64,000 nt of DNA. Origin: Phenylobacterium sp. LH3H17 (lineage in GTDB: Bacteria > Pseudomonadota > Alphaproteobacteria > Caulobacterales > Caulobacteraceae). The stretch is from NCBI RefSeq assembly GCF_024298925.1, contig NZ_CP101283.1, positions 186,001 to 250,000 on the forward strand. Direction: 5' to 3'. The position numbers were made by a program, and so were the translations under genes. Within the stretch, counting starts at the first letter, position 1, and each line of letters opens with the position of its first letter. Below the pieces are notes generated by a model. The model was not told the origin of the DNA and did no database searches. It was given only the letters and a program-made list of their open reading frames with translations. Of the stretch, positions 33,585 through 42,187 are shown piece after piece.

Positions 33585-34700
33585 ATGGCCCGGACCCGCC
33601 GCTGGGATCCCTGTATCGCCCATCGGGCGGAAGAGGTCGATCCGTTCATCGCCGACTATTTTGCTCAAACCGATCGCAAGGTGTTGTTCGTCGGCGGCGC
33701 CGGCTTTGATCCACGATCAACGGCGGTCGCCTTGCGGCTCGCAGCTGCTGCCGGATCGGTCAAGGGGCTCCTTATCCAGGAGAACCGGCCCAAGCCGCCA
33801 CAGGGGCTGCTTCAACGGGCGACGACCAACGCCAGCGCTTTGATGGCGGCGCTCGCCGACCACGTTGTGGCGCCAATCGACATCTTCGGGCCGGACGGCG
33901 CGGTGGTCGGGGGGCGGAATGCTGTCACCGTGCTTGCTCGCCAGGATTTCGACGGCCTTACGGACGTCGTGGTCGATAGCAGCGCTTTGTCTGTCGGCAC
34001 CAGTTTCCCGCTCATCCGGTATCTGGTGGAGCGTATCGAGCAGGGCAAAGGTCCGGCCAATCTCCATGTGTTCGTCGCCCACGACCCGACGCTCGACGCA
34101 GAGATTCAATCCATCGCCGGCGACGCGCCGGGGTATGTGCACGGCTTCCGGGGTGGCTCGACCCTCGACGGCACGGCCGCGGCCGCGAAGTTGTGGCTGC
34201 CGCAGCTAGCGGTCCGTCGTCGAGGAGCGCTGACCCGACTGCATGACTTCGTAGCGCCTCACGACACCTGCCCGATTCTACCTTTCCCGGCGGCCAACCC
34301 TCGCCTCGGAGACGAGCTAGCTGAGGCATTCCTGACCGAATTCGAGAGCGCTTGGTCGGTAGATACGCGCAACATCGTTTATGCAGCCGAGGACGATCCA
34401 CTCGATCTTTACCGAACCATCCTCAGATTGGACGATCTGCGGAGGCCCGTGTTCCAGGAAGTGGGCGGGTCACTGCTGGTTCTGTCGCCGGTGGGGAGCA
34501 AGGTCATGGCGTTGGGGGCTCTCATGGCCGCGCTGGAGCGCGATTTGCCGGTCGCCTACATGGAGGCGATCGGTTACGATCTCGATGCGTCTATTCCCGC
34601 CGTGACCGCGGAGCCGCACCTCGTTCATATCTGGTTGGAAGGGGACGTCTATCCGCAGCCCCGCCCGGCGCTGCATAGTGAAAGTACCCCTGTGCGATGA
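33585..34700 (+). CDS. Alpha/beta hypothetical protein of the operon
   Basis: A 371-residue protein with a Rossmann-like start (KVLFVGGAGFDPRSTAVALRLAA) and repeated beta-alpha units (VFVAHDPTLDAEIQSIAG), a layout that suggests a nucleotide- or ribose-binding enzyme. Later a helical segment ends in ALMAALERDLPVAYMEAIG. I do not recognise the family. It is placed between the ATPase and the PfkB kinase, with the stop of the ATPase 2 bp upstream and an ATGA overlap with the kinase downstream, so it is a fixed part of the system and probably an enzyme or effector. Confidence 0.6.
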   Translation: MARTRRWDPCIAHRAEEVDPFIADYFAQTDRKVLFVGGAGFDPRSTAVALRLAAAAGSVKGLLIQENRPKPPQGLLQRATTNASALMAALADHVVAPIDIFGPDGAVVGGRNAVTVLARQDFDGLTDVVVDSSALSVGTSFPLIRYLVERIEQGKGPANLHVFVAHDPTLDAEIQSIAGDAPGYVHGFRGGSTLDGTAAAAKLWLPQLAVRRRGALTRLHDFVAPHDTCPILPFPAANPRLGDELAEAFLTEFESAWSVDTRNIVYAAEDDPLDLYRTILRLDDLRRPVFQEVGGSLLVLSPVGSKVMALGALMAALERDLPVAYMEAIGYDLDASIPAVTAEPHLVHIWLEGDVYPQPRPALHSESTPVR

Positions 34701-35806
34701 CGATGTCTGACCCAAAACCCCAGGCATTCGGCACCGGACTGATCGCCCTCGATCTCGTCATGAGCGCCGACCCTGAGGCGCCCGTTCGATCCTGGGCGGG
34801 TGGAACCTGCGGAAACGTGTTGTCGATCCTGGCCTATCTGGGATGGGACGCCTACCCGATCGGCCGCATGAACGGGGATCCGGCTTCGCAGCGCGTCAAA
34901 GCCGACATGAAGCAGTGGGGTGTTCGGCTCGACTTCGCAGGCTGCGCGCCGACCAGCCATACCCCGATCATTATTCAAGAGATCCGACGCGGGCGTGATG
35001 GCGCGCCGACCCATCGTTTCTCCTGGGCCTGTCCGCGCTGTGGGCAGTGGTTACCCAGCTTCAAGGCCGTGACACGCCATGCGGTGGAGGCGGTAGCGCC
35101 CAAGCTGGCTGGGTCGGCTGTATTCTTCATGGATCGCTTGTCTCGCGCGTCGCTGACCTTGGCCGCTCAGGCGTCGGCCGACGGCGCTGTGGTGGTCTTT
35201 GAACCGTCTGGCAAATCCGATCCGAAGCTTTTCGCCGAGGCCTTGAGGCTGGCCCACGTCGTCAAGTATGCGGATCAACGCCTAGCGGCGGTCGGAGGCG
35301 TGATGGCGGAAGATTCGGCGACTTTGGTCGAGGTTCAAACCTTGGGTGCGGCTGGGTTGAAGTTCCGTCATCGACTGGGCCGCGGAATCTCAGCCTGGAA
35401 GCACTTGGACGCCGTTCCGGCCCCGCGTGTGGCCGACACCTGCGGCTCGGGCGATTGGTGTACTGCAGGCTTGGTAGCGAAGGTCGCGGCCAGTGGCCAA
35501 AAGGGTCTGCGCGCCGCCGGCGTTGAGGGTATTCAATCGGCGCTTCGCTATGGCCAAGCGTTGGCAGCTTGGAATTGCGGATTCGAGGGTGCCCGCGGCG
35601 GCATGTACGCCATCGACCGATCAGCGCTGGACGCTCAGATCGAGGCCCTGCTCTCCGGCAGACTAGAGACGGTTCCCCTGGAGCCGAGACAGAAGATGCG
35701 AAGCACGTCAATCGCGTGCCCGGCCTGTCCGCCTGACAAGCCCAAGGAAAGATTGTCCTCAGCAAAGATCGACACGCCAGCCCGGCGCAAGACATCGGCG
35801 GCGTGA
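34697..35806 (+). CDS. PfkB-family sugar/nucleoside kinase
   Basis: A 369-residue ribokinase-type kinase. GTGLIALDLV and SWAGGTCGNVLSILAYLGW are the N-terminal PfkB signature, and RVADTCGSGDWCTAGLVA is the C-terminal catalytic signature with GSGD instead of the usual GAGD (catalytic Asp kept). An unusual CPRCG segment (FSWACPRCGQWLPSF) inserted in the lid may bind a metal. The last 40 residues are a low-complexity tail. As the last gene of the operon it would phosphorylate a sugar or nucleoside made or released by the other proteins. Together with SIS, HAD and PRTase it points to ribose-phosphate chemistry. Confidence 0.85.
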   Translation: MTMSDPKPQAFGTGLIALDLVMSADPEAPVRSWAGGTCGNVLSILAYLGWDAYPIGRMNGDPASQRVKADMKQWGVRLDFAGCAPTSHTPIIIQEIRRGRDGAPTHRFSWACPRCGQWLPSFKAVTRHAVEAVAPKLAGSAVFFMDRLSRASLTLAAQASADGAVVVFEPSGKSDPKLFAEALRLAHVVKYADQRLAAVGGVMAEDSATLVEVQTLGAAGLKFRHRLGRGISAWKHLDAVPAPRVADTCGSGDWCTAGLVAKVAASGQKGLRAAGVEGIQSALRYGQALAAWNCGFEGARGGMYAIDRSALDAQIEALLSGRLETVPLEPRQKMRSTSIACPACPPDKPKERLSSAKIDTPARRKTSAA

Positions 35807-35994
35807 CGCAATGGCGGCCGACTGCCGCCATCTCGGGGCCGGCAACGTCGAAGAGCGTCATGCCACAAAATCCGTCGAGGTCTCCCCAGCACTCGACTGG
35901 ACGGGTGACGGCGGCATGAACAGGTAGCATCGAAGGGCCTCTATTTGGGGGGACCCGCGCCGAGTTCGTCAGGAATGAGTAGGCCCTTTCGGAC

Positions 35995-36372
35995 TTACGC
36001 CGCCCGGTCGAAGACGCGCTCACACGCCATCGCGAGGGAGCGGGCGCTGATTGGCTTCTCGACGAGAGCGAATGGGTCCTGATCTCTCAGGTCATCGATG
36101 TTGCCGGTCACGAAGACGACGGGGACGGGACCGAGCGTGGCGATGATCGCGTTGACGGCCTCGATGCCGGTTCCGCCGATGATCCGCACGTCGGCGGTGA
36201 TGAGGTCGGGCCGATGGGCCATGGCGGACGCCAAGGCGCGGTCGGGGCTGTCGGCGATGTCGAAGGTCTGGAACCCCATGTCCGCGAGCAGGTTCTCAAT
36301 TTCCATCGCGATGAGCATCTCATCTTCGATGATGAGGACGTGTCCCCGCAGCCCCTGAATCACACGCTTCAC
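35995..36372 (-). CDS. Single-domain response regulator (CheY-like)
   Basis: A 125-residue receiver domain with the acidic pair in VLIIEDEMLIA, the phospho-acceptor Asp in LITADVRIIG, Thr in VVFVTGN and the invariant Lys in LVEKPISA. No output domain is attached, which is common in Caulobacterales. It lies alone between the sugar-kinase operon and the integrase gene. No partner kinase is visible nearby. Confidence 0.85.
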   Translation of the reverse strand: MKRVIQGLRGHVLIIEDEMLIAMEIENLLADMGFQTFDIADSPDRALASAMAHRPDLITADVRIIGGTGIEAVNAIIATLGPVPVVFVTGNIDDLRDQDPFALVEKPISARSLAMACERVFDRAA

Positions 36373-36528
36373 TCCGCCAGGTGACGTCCGTTGCCCGACT
36401 GAATCCCTAACTGATGGGCGGCGCTAGTCGTTGCAACCCACGCGGCTTGTTTGCTCGCACGCCGTGTTTTCGATTCACATTGGCCTCGCCATTTCGTATC
36501 CTCTTTGTTCCACACCTTGGAGGCTGAA
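36373..36528. promoter_or_regulatory. Promoter region of integrase
   Basis: About 155 bp between the divergent receiver gene and the recombinase. A strong ribosome binding site TTGGAGG is at about 36518-36523, 5 bp before the ATG. The sequence contains TTGTTTGC and TTCGTATCC segments that could be promoter elements, but spacing is not convincing. Confidence 0.4.
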
Positions 36529-38052
36529 ATGCAGCGTGACGGGGGGTTAGACGCCAAGCGGGTTGGCGTCTGGATACGGGTTTCGACCGAGGACCAGGCG
36601 CGCGGCGAGAGCCCCGAGCACCATGAACGCAGGGCCTGCGCATATGCCGAAATGAAGGGGTGGGAGGTTGCCGAGACCTATCGCCTCGAAGCGGTGAGCG
36701 GGAAGGCCGTCATCGCGCACGCGGAGGCCCAGCGAATGCTCGCCGATATCCGCAGCGGGCGTATCTCTGGCCTCGTCTTCTCGAAGCTCGCTAGGCTCGC
36801 GCGCAACACCAAGGAGCTGCTGGAATTCGCCGATCACTTCCGCGCCGCGAACGCGGACCTGATCTCGCTTCAGGAAAGCATCGATACGAGTTCGCCCGCT
36901 GGCCGGCTCTTCTTCACGATGATCGCGGCCATGGCGCAGTGGGAGCGTGAGGAGATTGCCGACCGCGTCGCGGCCACGGTCCCGATCCGCGCGCAGCTCG
37001 GCAAGTCGACGGGTGGGGCCGCTCCGTACGGATACCAATGGCTCGACAAGCGCCTGGCCGTACATCCCGACGAAGCGCCCGTCCGGCGGCTCATGTTCGA
37101 GCTGTTCGCCGAGCATCAGCGCAAGCGCACGGTCGCTCGCATCCTCAATGATCGGGGCTATCGAACCCGCAAGGGCGAGATGTGGTCGGGGACGACCATC
37201 GACCGCCTCCTAACCGACACCAGTGCGCGCGGCGTCCGCCGCCTGAACTACACCCGCACCAACGACAACAAGAAGGCGTGGACGCTCAAGCCCGAGAGCG
37301 ACTGGGTCATGGTGCCGGTGGAGGCCATCGTCTCAGACGAGTTGTGGGACAAGTGCGCCGCGATCCTCACCACTCAAAGCCAGCAGGTGAAGCACGTCAC
37401 GCGCAAGGCGGTGCACCTCTTCGCGGGCATCGCGCACTGCCACTGCGGCACGAAGATGTACGTGCGCGCAGGCTCGCCGAAATACGTCTGCGAAGGTTGC
37501 CGCAACAAAATCCCCACTGGCGACCTGGAAGCCGTCTTCCTTTCCGAACTCCATCGCTTCCTGCTCTCTCCCGCCGAGATCGAAGCGCACTCGCGCGCGG
37601 TCGCCGACGCGATCCGCGAGAAGGAGCGTTTGATCGAAAAGACGCTCGGCGATTTCAAGAAGGTCGAGGCGGAAGAGGACGCCGTGTTCGACCTGTACAA
37701 CGCGGGCGGATTTCCGAAGGAAGACTTCGCGCGTCGCCATCGGCCGATATCTGAACGACGCCGGCAGCTCGAAGAAGAGCTGCCGCGCATCCAAGCCGAA
37801 CTCGACGTGATGCGTATCGCAGCCTCTTCCCAAGAAGAGGCCATCCAAGGAGCTAAGACCCTTACCGAAGGTTGGTCCTCAATGACGGCTCCGCAGAAGC
37901 GTCAGATGGTCGAGGCGACCACCAACCGCATCGTTATCGGCAAGGAGGAGATCGAAATCGATCTCCTCTATCTCCCTTCGGGAACAAGCGACCAAAGTGC
38001 CACGCATCCTCAGGGGTTCTGGGCGGCGACGAGCTGGAAGCGGGCCGGGTAG
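36529..38052 (+). CDS. Large serine integrase at the comM junction
   Basis: About 507 residues. The resolvase domain has [20 protein letters not shown] (catalytic Ser about 17) and [20 protein letters not shown]; the recombinase domain has [11 protein letters not shown] and [12 protein letters not shown]; zinc-ribbon cysteines are in HCHCGTKMY ... YVCEGCRN, and a coiled-coil region is at about 370-430. The final dozen residues ([13 protein letters not shown]) are encoded by comM sequence read in antisense, so the gene's 3' end lies across the recombination junction. This is strong evidence that the enzyme inserted the left island into comM at about 38010-38016. Confidence 0.85.
   Translation: MQRDGGLDAKRVGVWIRVSTEDQARGESPEHHERRACAYAEMKGWEVAETYRLEAVSGKAVIAHAEAQRMLADIRSGRISGLVFSKLARLARNTKELLEFADHFRAANADLISLQESIDTSSPAGRLFFTMIAAMAQWEREEIADRVAATVPIRAQLGKSTGGAAPYGYQWLDKRLAVHPDEAPVRRLMFELFAEHQRKRTVARILNDRGYRTRKGEMWSGTTIDRLLTDTSARGVRRLNYTRTNDNKKAWTLKPESDWVMVPVEAIVSDELWDKCAAILTTQSQQVKHVTRKAVHLFAGIAHCHCGTKMYVRAGSPKYVCEGCRNKIPTGDLEAVFLSELHRFLLSPAEIEAHSRAVADAIREKERLIEKTLGDFKKVEAEEDAVFDLYNAGGFPKEDFARRHRPISERRRQLEEELPRIQAELDVMRIAASSQEEAIQGAKTLTEGWSSMTAPQKRQMVEATTNRIVIGKEEIEIDLLYLPSGTSDQSATHPQGFWAATSWKRAG
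38005..38025. other. Probable attachment-site junction (attL or attR)
   Basis: Right of about 38013 the minus strand reads comM; left of it the sequence belongs to the integrase tail. Intact comM genes encode NPCxCG here, so the shared core is probably within CCCAGAACCCCTG (read on the minus strand). Serine integrases exchange at a two-base centre, so the short shared region is expected. The partner junction should lie left of the window. Confidence 0.55.
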
Positions 38053-38138
38053 CAGACATGGGCGTTGGCCCGGGCCACCGTCACCTCGCCGGTCTCCAGG
38101 GGCTGGCGCAGGGAATCCAGGGCCTGGGCGGAGAACTC
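38013..38138 (-). pseudogene. comM: Middle fragment of comM
   Basis: The minus strand reads [18 protein letters not shown], then [19 protein letters not shown] and AAQNP, which is the continuation of ComM right after the LDELPEF segment encoded at 50436-51352. The fragment is cut on the left by the integrase island and on the right by the 12.3-kb transposon. It is intact in sequence, so both insertions are probably recent. Confidence 0.85.
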
Positions 38139-38201
38139 CGGCCTTATGGAGCAAACACACCCACGCTGAAGCTGCCCTTTTTGGGGGTCCGGGGGTATTT
38201 T
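38136..38201. repeat. Left terminal inverted repeat of the transposon
   Basis: A 66-bp segment identical, in inverted orientation, to 50373-50438. The first few bases overlap the target duplication. The repeat begins CTCCGGCCTTATGGAG and ends GGGGGTATTTT; identity stops sharply at both sides. Confidence 0.95.
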
Positions 38202-38902
38202 CAAGCCATTTCGACAAAGGTCGCCATCTCCGCGACCAGCGGTGTCAGGTTGGCCGCCGTGACGCCGTCCTCTACGTGCAGGGAGTAGTGGCGACCGAAG
38301 CCTTTGGCTTCGTCCGACAGTTGCCCTGTCGTTAGAAACCAAAATGCCGAGGTCTTTGACGCGCCGCTCCAGGCGCGGAGCCCCTTCAACACGACAAGGT
38401 CGAATGTCCAAAGGGGCAACAAATCAACAATCCACCCCAGCAGCGCTCGAATGAAATTCTTATCTAGCGTTGCCGAAGAAGCGTATCGCTTGAGTTCCGC
38501 CCCGACGATTGGAGGCATTTCCAATTGCCCCCCGCCCTTCGCACGGACGGCGTCGACATCAGCCGACCGCACTGCGGCAATATCAATCTCGTGGTCTCCG
38601 CCACTGAACCCGGTGAACTCAACGCTGTTGTGCAGTTCCGTCAGGAAACTTGGGGTTCCAATCCGAAAGTAAGATGGGTACAGGCCCGATTGCGTCGGGC
38701 TTGGAATGTGACCGGGGCCGCCTCGCAATCTAAACGTGAGAGTAGGATTACCCTTGTGGCTTAGGGCTTCAACCGGGTTGCCCAAGTTTCGTAGTTCGAT
38801 TGCCAGTTTGAACAGCACAAGCCCTTCGAACGCCTTTCCGCCAGTGAATCCCGGTACGGTGACGCTGAGATCGTGTGCGGCCTGTTGGAGCAGGTTGTCC
38901 AC
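38201..38902 (-). CDS. Probable PD-(D/E)XK nuclease
   Basis: A 233-residue protein. [13 protein letters not shown] followed by [21 protein letters not shown] has the Glu, Asp, then ExK spacing of PD-(D/E)XK nucleases (E-x-D and E-L-K), here complete. It starts at a GTG that shares one base with the stop of the upstream gene (TAGTG), and its own stop codon ends at the transposon's inner repeat border. Gene pair with 38902-39303. Restriction-like cleavage of foreign DNA is the obvious guess. Confidence 0.65.
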   Translation of the reverse strand: MDNLLQQAAHDLSVTVPGFTGGKAFEGLVLFKLAIELRNLGNPVEALSHKGNPTLTFRLRGGPGHIPSPTQSGLYPSYFRIGTPSFLTELHNSVEFTGFSGGDHEIDIAAVRSADVDAVRAKGGGQLEMPPIVGAELKRYASSATLDKNFIRALLGWIVDLLPLWTFDLVVLKGLRAWSGASKTSAFWFLTTGQLSDEAKGFGRHYSLHVEDGVTAANLTPLVAEMATFVEMA

Positions 38903-39303
38903 TAGAGCAGCTCCTCTCGGCGACGGATCGCTTGGTCTGCCCTTCCGATTGCCTCTACCAACGCATCGTTGAACTTCCTCAAAGCGATCTCACGCCTAGG
39001 ATCGGTGAGATCGTCCTCCCGACCTTCCGGCAGGCCGACGGTCACCACGGCCTCGACTTCAAACTCGGGAGCCAGTTCTCTCAATTCACGGGTGGCGTCG
39101 ATCTCACCCTTCGTGACGTCAAACACGACGCGCTCCATCAGATCGAGCTGTTGGCGCCCCGCCCCGTATCTATCGTCCGCCGTATCGAGTGCGCGTTGTT
39201 CTAGGTCGCTTATGGCCTGAGCCACCTCCACTCCGAGCCAATCCAACTCGCTCGCGAGCAATGCGGAGACCAGCGACGAGACTTCCGGGTCTTGAACTGC
39301 CAT
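38902..39303 (-). CDS. Small acidic protein paired with nuclease
   Basis: A 133-residue acidic, helical protein (start at 39303; 39315 also possible). Segments LDWLGVEVAQAISDLEQRAL and DRYGAGRQQLDLMERVVFDV suggest helices; no motif recognised. It overlaps the nuclease gene by one base (TAGTG), so both are made together; it may be a partner subunit or immunity-like regulator. Confidence 0.55.
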   Translation of the reverse strand: MAVQDPEVSSLVSALLASELDWLGVEVAQAISDLEQRALDTADDRYGAGRQQLDLMERVVFDVTKGEIDATRELRELAPEFEVEAVVTVGLPEGREDDLTDPRREIALRKFNDALVEAIGRADQAIRRREELL

Positions 39304-39402
39304 GCCCAGCCTCAATTGCTCGGGGAACCTGCGGCCGGTCGCGCGTTTTCGCGAGACGTGTCCTTGTAGTAAGCTATACTATAAGAGGTGGGGGACGCAT
39401 CA

Positions 39403-39717
39403 ATGCACAAGGCCGCCGCACTCTGTCTGATCCTCGCGCTTGGCTGTTCGAGCTGCGCCAGCATGGGTACTGACTACGACGAGGCGACGGCAACGCAGCT
39501 TCAGCCAGGCATGTCGAAGTCCGAGGTAATTTCTCGCCTGGGCCAACCCAACTCTCAGACCACCATGCCAGACGGACACCTGCTTCTGCTGTGGCTACAC
39601 AGTGAGGCGAACATGCTCTCCGGCAAGTCTGGCGCCCGCTCGATCTCGATCATGTTCGACGCGTCGGGCCGCATGGTCCGCGAGATCAACCGTACCCAGA
39701 CCGGTGGCCGGTTCTAG
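39403..39717 (+). CDS. BamE/SmpA-like lipoprotein
   Basis: A 104-residue protein with a lipoprotein signal (CLILALGCSSC, lipobox around Cys 15/18) and a fold like SmpA/OmlA: LQPGMSKSEVISRLGQPNSQ is the typical motif G(M/L)xxxxVxxxLGxP. It probably sits in the outer membrane. An ATAATA-like AT-rich promoter region (TATACTATAAGAGG) lies upstream. It is cargo of the transposon. Confidence 0.75.
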   Translation: MHKAAALCLILALGCSSCASMGTDYDEATATQLQPGMSKSEVISRLGQPNSQTTMPDGHLLLLWLHSEANMLSGKSGARSISIMFDASGRMVREINRTQTGGRF

Positions 39718-39733
39718 CTCCTGAGGTGATCGC

Positions 39734-40243
39734 GTGGCGGGCGTCCAAGTCGTCAAATCTCTGACCCGAAAATACGCTGACTTGCTTGGTGATCTAGCGA
39801 CCTGTGAGCGCCAGATCGAAGGCGAGTGGGGACTTCGAAACATCCAGCTAGCTACCGAGCGGATCGATCGGCGAAAGGCCGAGATCAAGAAGGGCCTCAG
39901 CCAACTCGCCTACGTGATCCGGATGTTTGATCCGGAATGGAAGCCACGCGGTATCAAGCCAAGGAAGCCACGAGAGGCCCAGCTATTGATGCGCAATGGC
40001 GTACCCCAGGCCATGTTGACCGTCCTGCGAAAGAGCCGCGAACCGATGACGGCTCGCCAGATCGCGAGAGGCGTGATGGCGCTGACCGGGAGGGGTGGTG
40101 AACCTGAGGAAGTCGCAAAAAAGATCGACATCAGCGTGAGAGCAGCGGCAAAGCGGCTGCATGCGGCAGGCCTGCTGGAAATAGGTCAGGGATCGCCGAT
40201 GCTATACGCGCTCCGCTCTGCGACACCTGCGCGGCTCGCCTGA
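39734..40243 (+). CDS. Coiled-coil plus winged-helix-like protein (left copy)
   Basis: A 169-residue protein from a GTG with GAGGTG upstream. It has an N-terminal helical part (YADLLGDLATCERQIEGEW), a short motif VIRMFDPEWKPRG, and a C-terminal winged-helix-like domain (EPMTARQIARGVMALTG ... ISVRAAAKRLHAAGLLE). The same order occurs in the right-end protein at 49684-50169 (VIPLFNPANAP, then a winged-helix-like part), so they are distant paralogues. Its 3' end overlaps the convergent transposase by 113 bp. Perhaps a transposition accessory regulator. Confidence 0.6.
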   Translation: MAGVQVVKSLTRKYADLLGDLATCERQIEGEWGLRNIQLATERIDRRKAEIKKGLSQLAYVIRMFDPEWKPRGIKPRKPREAQLLMRNGVPQAMLTVLRKSREPMTARQIARGVMALTGRGGEPEEVAKKIDISVRAAAKRLHAAGLLEIGQGSPMLYALRSATPARLA

Positions 40244-41348
40244 AGCCATAGGCGACGCGCCAATGATAACGGCGGTCACGCTTGCGACGGGTGACGGTCG
40301 GCCCGAGCCAGCGTTGCCAGTAGCCCTTCCATCGCGGCGAGACCGGTTGATGGCTCGTGGCATGCAGCAGGCGTAACCACTGTTCCCCGTTGCTGAGACG
40401 CCGGTGATCCTCTCGCCAGGATACCTCCTGTGCGTACAGATCGAGATTCGAGCCGATTATCCGGTAGTGGACGCCGCGTTGGGATCGGCGGAGGCGGGCG
40501 AACAGGCTCTCGATCTGATTGGTGCAGATGTCGTCGATCAAATACCCCTCGTCGTGGTTCACGATGTAGTGCGGACCCTTGGTTCCGAAGGGCGTCCAAG
40601 CTCCATTGTCTGTGAGGAAGGTGCTGCCCGCGCTCACGGAATCTAGGATGAATGGGATGCCAACGGTCTCGTTCCTGAGGACAACGGTCAGACGGCTTTG
40701 GCCGTGCTCGCCCCTTTCACGAGCACCCACGACCACCTGTTGCGTACTGCGAGGGTTCGGCTGTGTGAACCGCTGATCTCTCATCCTCCCTTTGCGGGCC
40801 GAATGCGGGAAGACAATTCCGTCGACCTCAACTTCGCCTTGGAGCGGCCGTGGATCGCGGGACTTCGCCATCGCTTCGCGCAGCTTGGCGCACAGGACGA
40901 ACGCGGTCTTGTAACTGCAATCGACCTCCCGGCTCAGCCTGAGCGCTGAGACGCCGCTTGCTCCATTCACGAAGACCATCACCGCGTAGAGGATGTCGCG
41001 ATACGACATCTTGCGGCTGGCGAACGCCGTGCCCGACGTGGCGGAGAACTGGCGCCGACAGTCCGCGCATTTGAAAATTCGGCGGGTCGAGATTTCGTAG
41101 ATGCGGGCGGACTTGCAGTGAGGACACGTCGGGTGCCCGCCGGTGTCGGCGAACCGGATCGTGCAGAATGTTCGGTAGGCTTCGTCGTCCGACAGCCGCG
41201 CGATTCGCATCGGCGAAAGCGTGCGCGACGCAGCGCTCAGCAGATAGTGCTGCTTCTCCTGGCCCCGCTCGTTGACCAAGACCCGACGCCGCCTGATGTG
41301 ACCCTCCCAAGGGACGTACGGGGCCTCATATGTGGCTTCTGCGGCCAA
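40131..41348 (-). CDS. IS1595-family (ISXO2-type) transposase
   Basis: A 405-residue transposase. An N-terminal zinc ribbon is clear (HPTCPHCKSARIY ... FKCADCRRQFSATSGTAF), matching the ISXO2/IS1595 layout. The catalytic core shows GEVEVDGIVFPHS (Asp), FLTDNGAW (second acidic position) and TNQIESLFARLRRSQRGVHYRI (Glu). The first acidic motif is VDG rather than the usual DET. The last 40 residues overlap the convergent gene and may be extra. This is the likely enzyme for the 12.3-kb element. Confidence 0.9.
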   Translation of the reverse strand: MAAEATYEAPYVPWEGHIRRRRVLVNERGQEKQHYLLSAASRTLSPMRIARLSDDEAYRTFCTIRFADTGGHPTCPHCKSARIYEISTRRIFKCADCRRQFSATSGTAFASRKMSYRDILYAVMVFVNGASGVSALRLSREVDCSYKTAFVLCAKLREAMAKSRDPRPLQGEVEVDGIVFPHSARKGRMRDQRFTQPNPRSTQQVVVGARERGEHGQSRLTVVLRNETVGIPFILDSVSAGSTFLTDNGAWTPFGTKGPHYIVNHDEGYLIDDICTNQIESLFARLRRSQRGVHYRIIGSNLDLYAQEVSWREDHRRLSNGEQWLRLLHATSHQPVSPRWKGYWQRWLGPTVTRRKRDRRYHWRVAYGFRRAAQVSQSGARIASAIPDLFPAGLPHAAALPLLSR

Positions 41349-41459
41349 TCACCTCATTCCATGCGTTAGCATCATATGTGGTGGTATATACTGAGACGCG
41401 CATCAATTACAATGCCTGAGCATCATTTTTGATGCCAACCTACCCGAAGGGGCGGACGG

Positions 41460-41747
41460 ATGATCGTCAACGAAGCTCTTGAGACCGAGTGGCAAGCCCG
41501 CGTGAAGGGCATGCTGCGGGCGGAGATGGTCAAACGGAACATGAAGACCGCCGACCTGATTTCGGTCCTGCGCCGGTGGGGGATCGAGGAGAACGAGCGC
41601 AACCTCCGAAACAAGATCGCGCGCGGCACCTTCTCCGCGACCTTCTTCGTTCAGTGTCTCGTGGCGATGGATTGCCAGACGCTGCGGCTGGACGGCGAGT
41701 TTCCCAACCCGGCGGTGAATCCGGAGCTTTGGTCGCGCGGCACTTAG
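41460..41747 (+). CDS. DUF6471 family protein (left copy)
   Basis: A 95-residue protein: EWQARVKGMLRAEMVKRNMK, then LISVLRRWGIEENERNLRNKIARGTFSATFFVQC. This is the pattern of DUF6471, small helical proteins with a helix-turn-helix-like layout found beside IS1595-type transposases (recalled, not checked). It is divergent from the transposase; a promoter region with GCATCAT-type repeats lies between. Probably controls transposase expression. Confidence 0.75.
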   Translation: MIVNEALETEWQARVKGMLRAEMVKRNMKTADLISVLRRWGIEENERNLRNKIARGTFSATFFVQCLVAMDCQTLRLDGEFPNPAVNPELWSRGT

Positions 41748-41803
41748 CGCGTAGCGAGCGCCACAAAGAGCCAGGTGAGGAACGCTTGATCAGTTTCGTA
41801 GTG

Positions 41804-42187
41804 CTAGATCGCCATCATCTGCAATTGCCCCAGAACGAAGGCCTTGTCGGGCTTCGGCAGTGACTTAACCCCGGGGACGAAGGCGGCCATTTCCGCCGCA
41901 ACATCCTTCGCAATTTCACCCAGCTTTTGAGCCTTGAAGATCGTCAACTGTCGATGCGCGTATCGTGGGAGCATGGAATACGCGACCACCGTTAGTCCGC
42001 TCGCCGACGGCGGTATCATTGGGAACCGCAAACAATCGAACGGTTGGTTGTCGAGGTAGCCGCCAGCGGAGTTCAGATACAGACAGACCAGCACTCCGTG
42101 GGCATTATCGCCCAGACAGACGTGGTATTTTTTGTGGCCGGCGACGGGAGAATCCAGGCTGATGATGTCGCCTGGAACGAATGCCAT
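41804..42187 (-). CDS. Putative toxin of a Panacea-type pair (PemK/MazF-like)
   Basis: A 127-residue protein beginning MAFVPGDIISLDSPVAGHKKYHVCLG, like the GD(I/V)xxxxxx...HxxLV start of PemK/MazF-fold toxins. Its ATG overlaps the stop of the Panacea gene (TAATG), so it is the second gene of the pair. In known Panacea systems the neighbour is the toxin. The toxin identity is inferred from this arrangement and the N-terminal pattern. Confidence 0.6.
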   Translation of the reverse strand: MAFVPGDIISLDSPVAGHKKYHVCLGDNAHGVLVCLYLNSAGGYLDNQPFDCLRFPMIPPSASGLTVVAYSMLPRYAHRQLTIFKAQKLGEIAKDVAAEMAAFVPGVKSLPKPDKAFVLGQLQMMAI

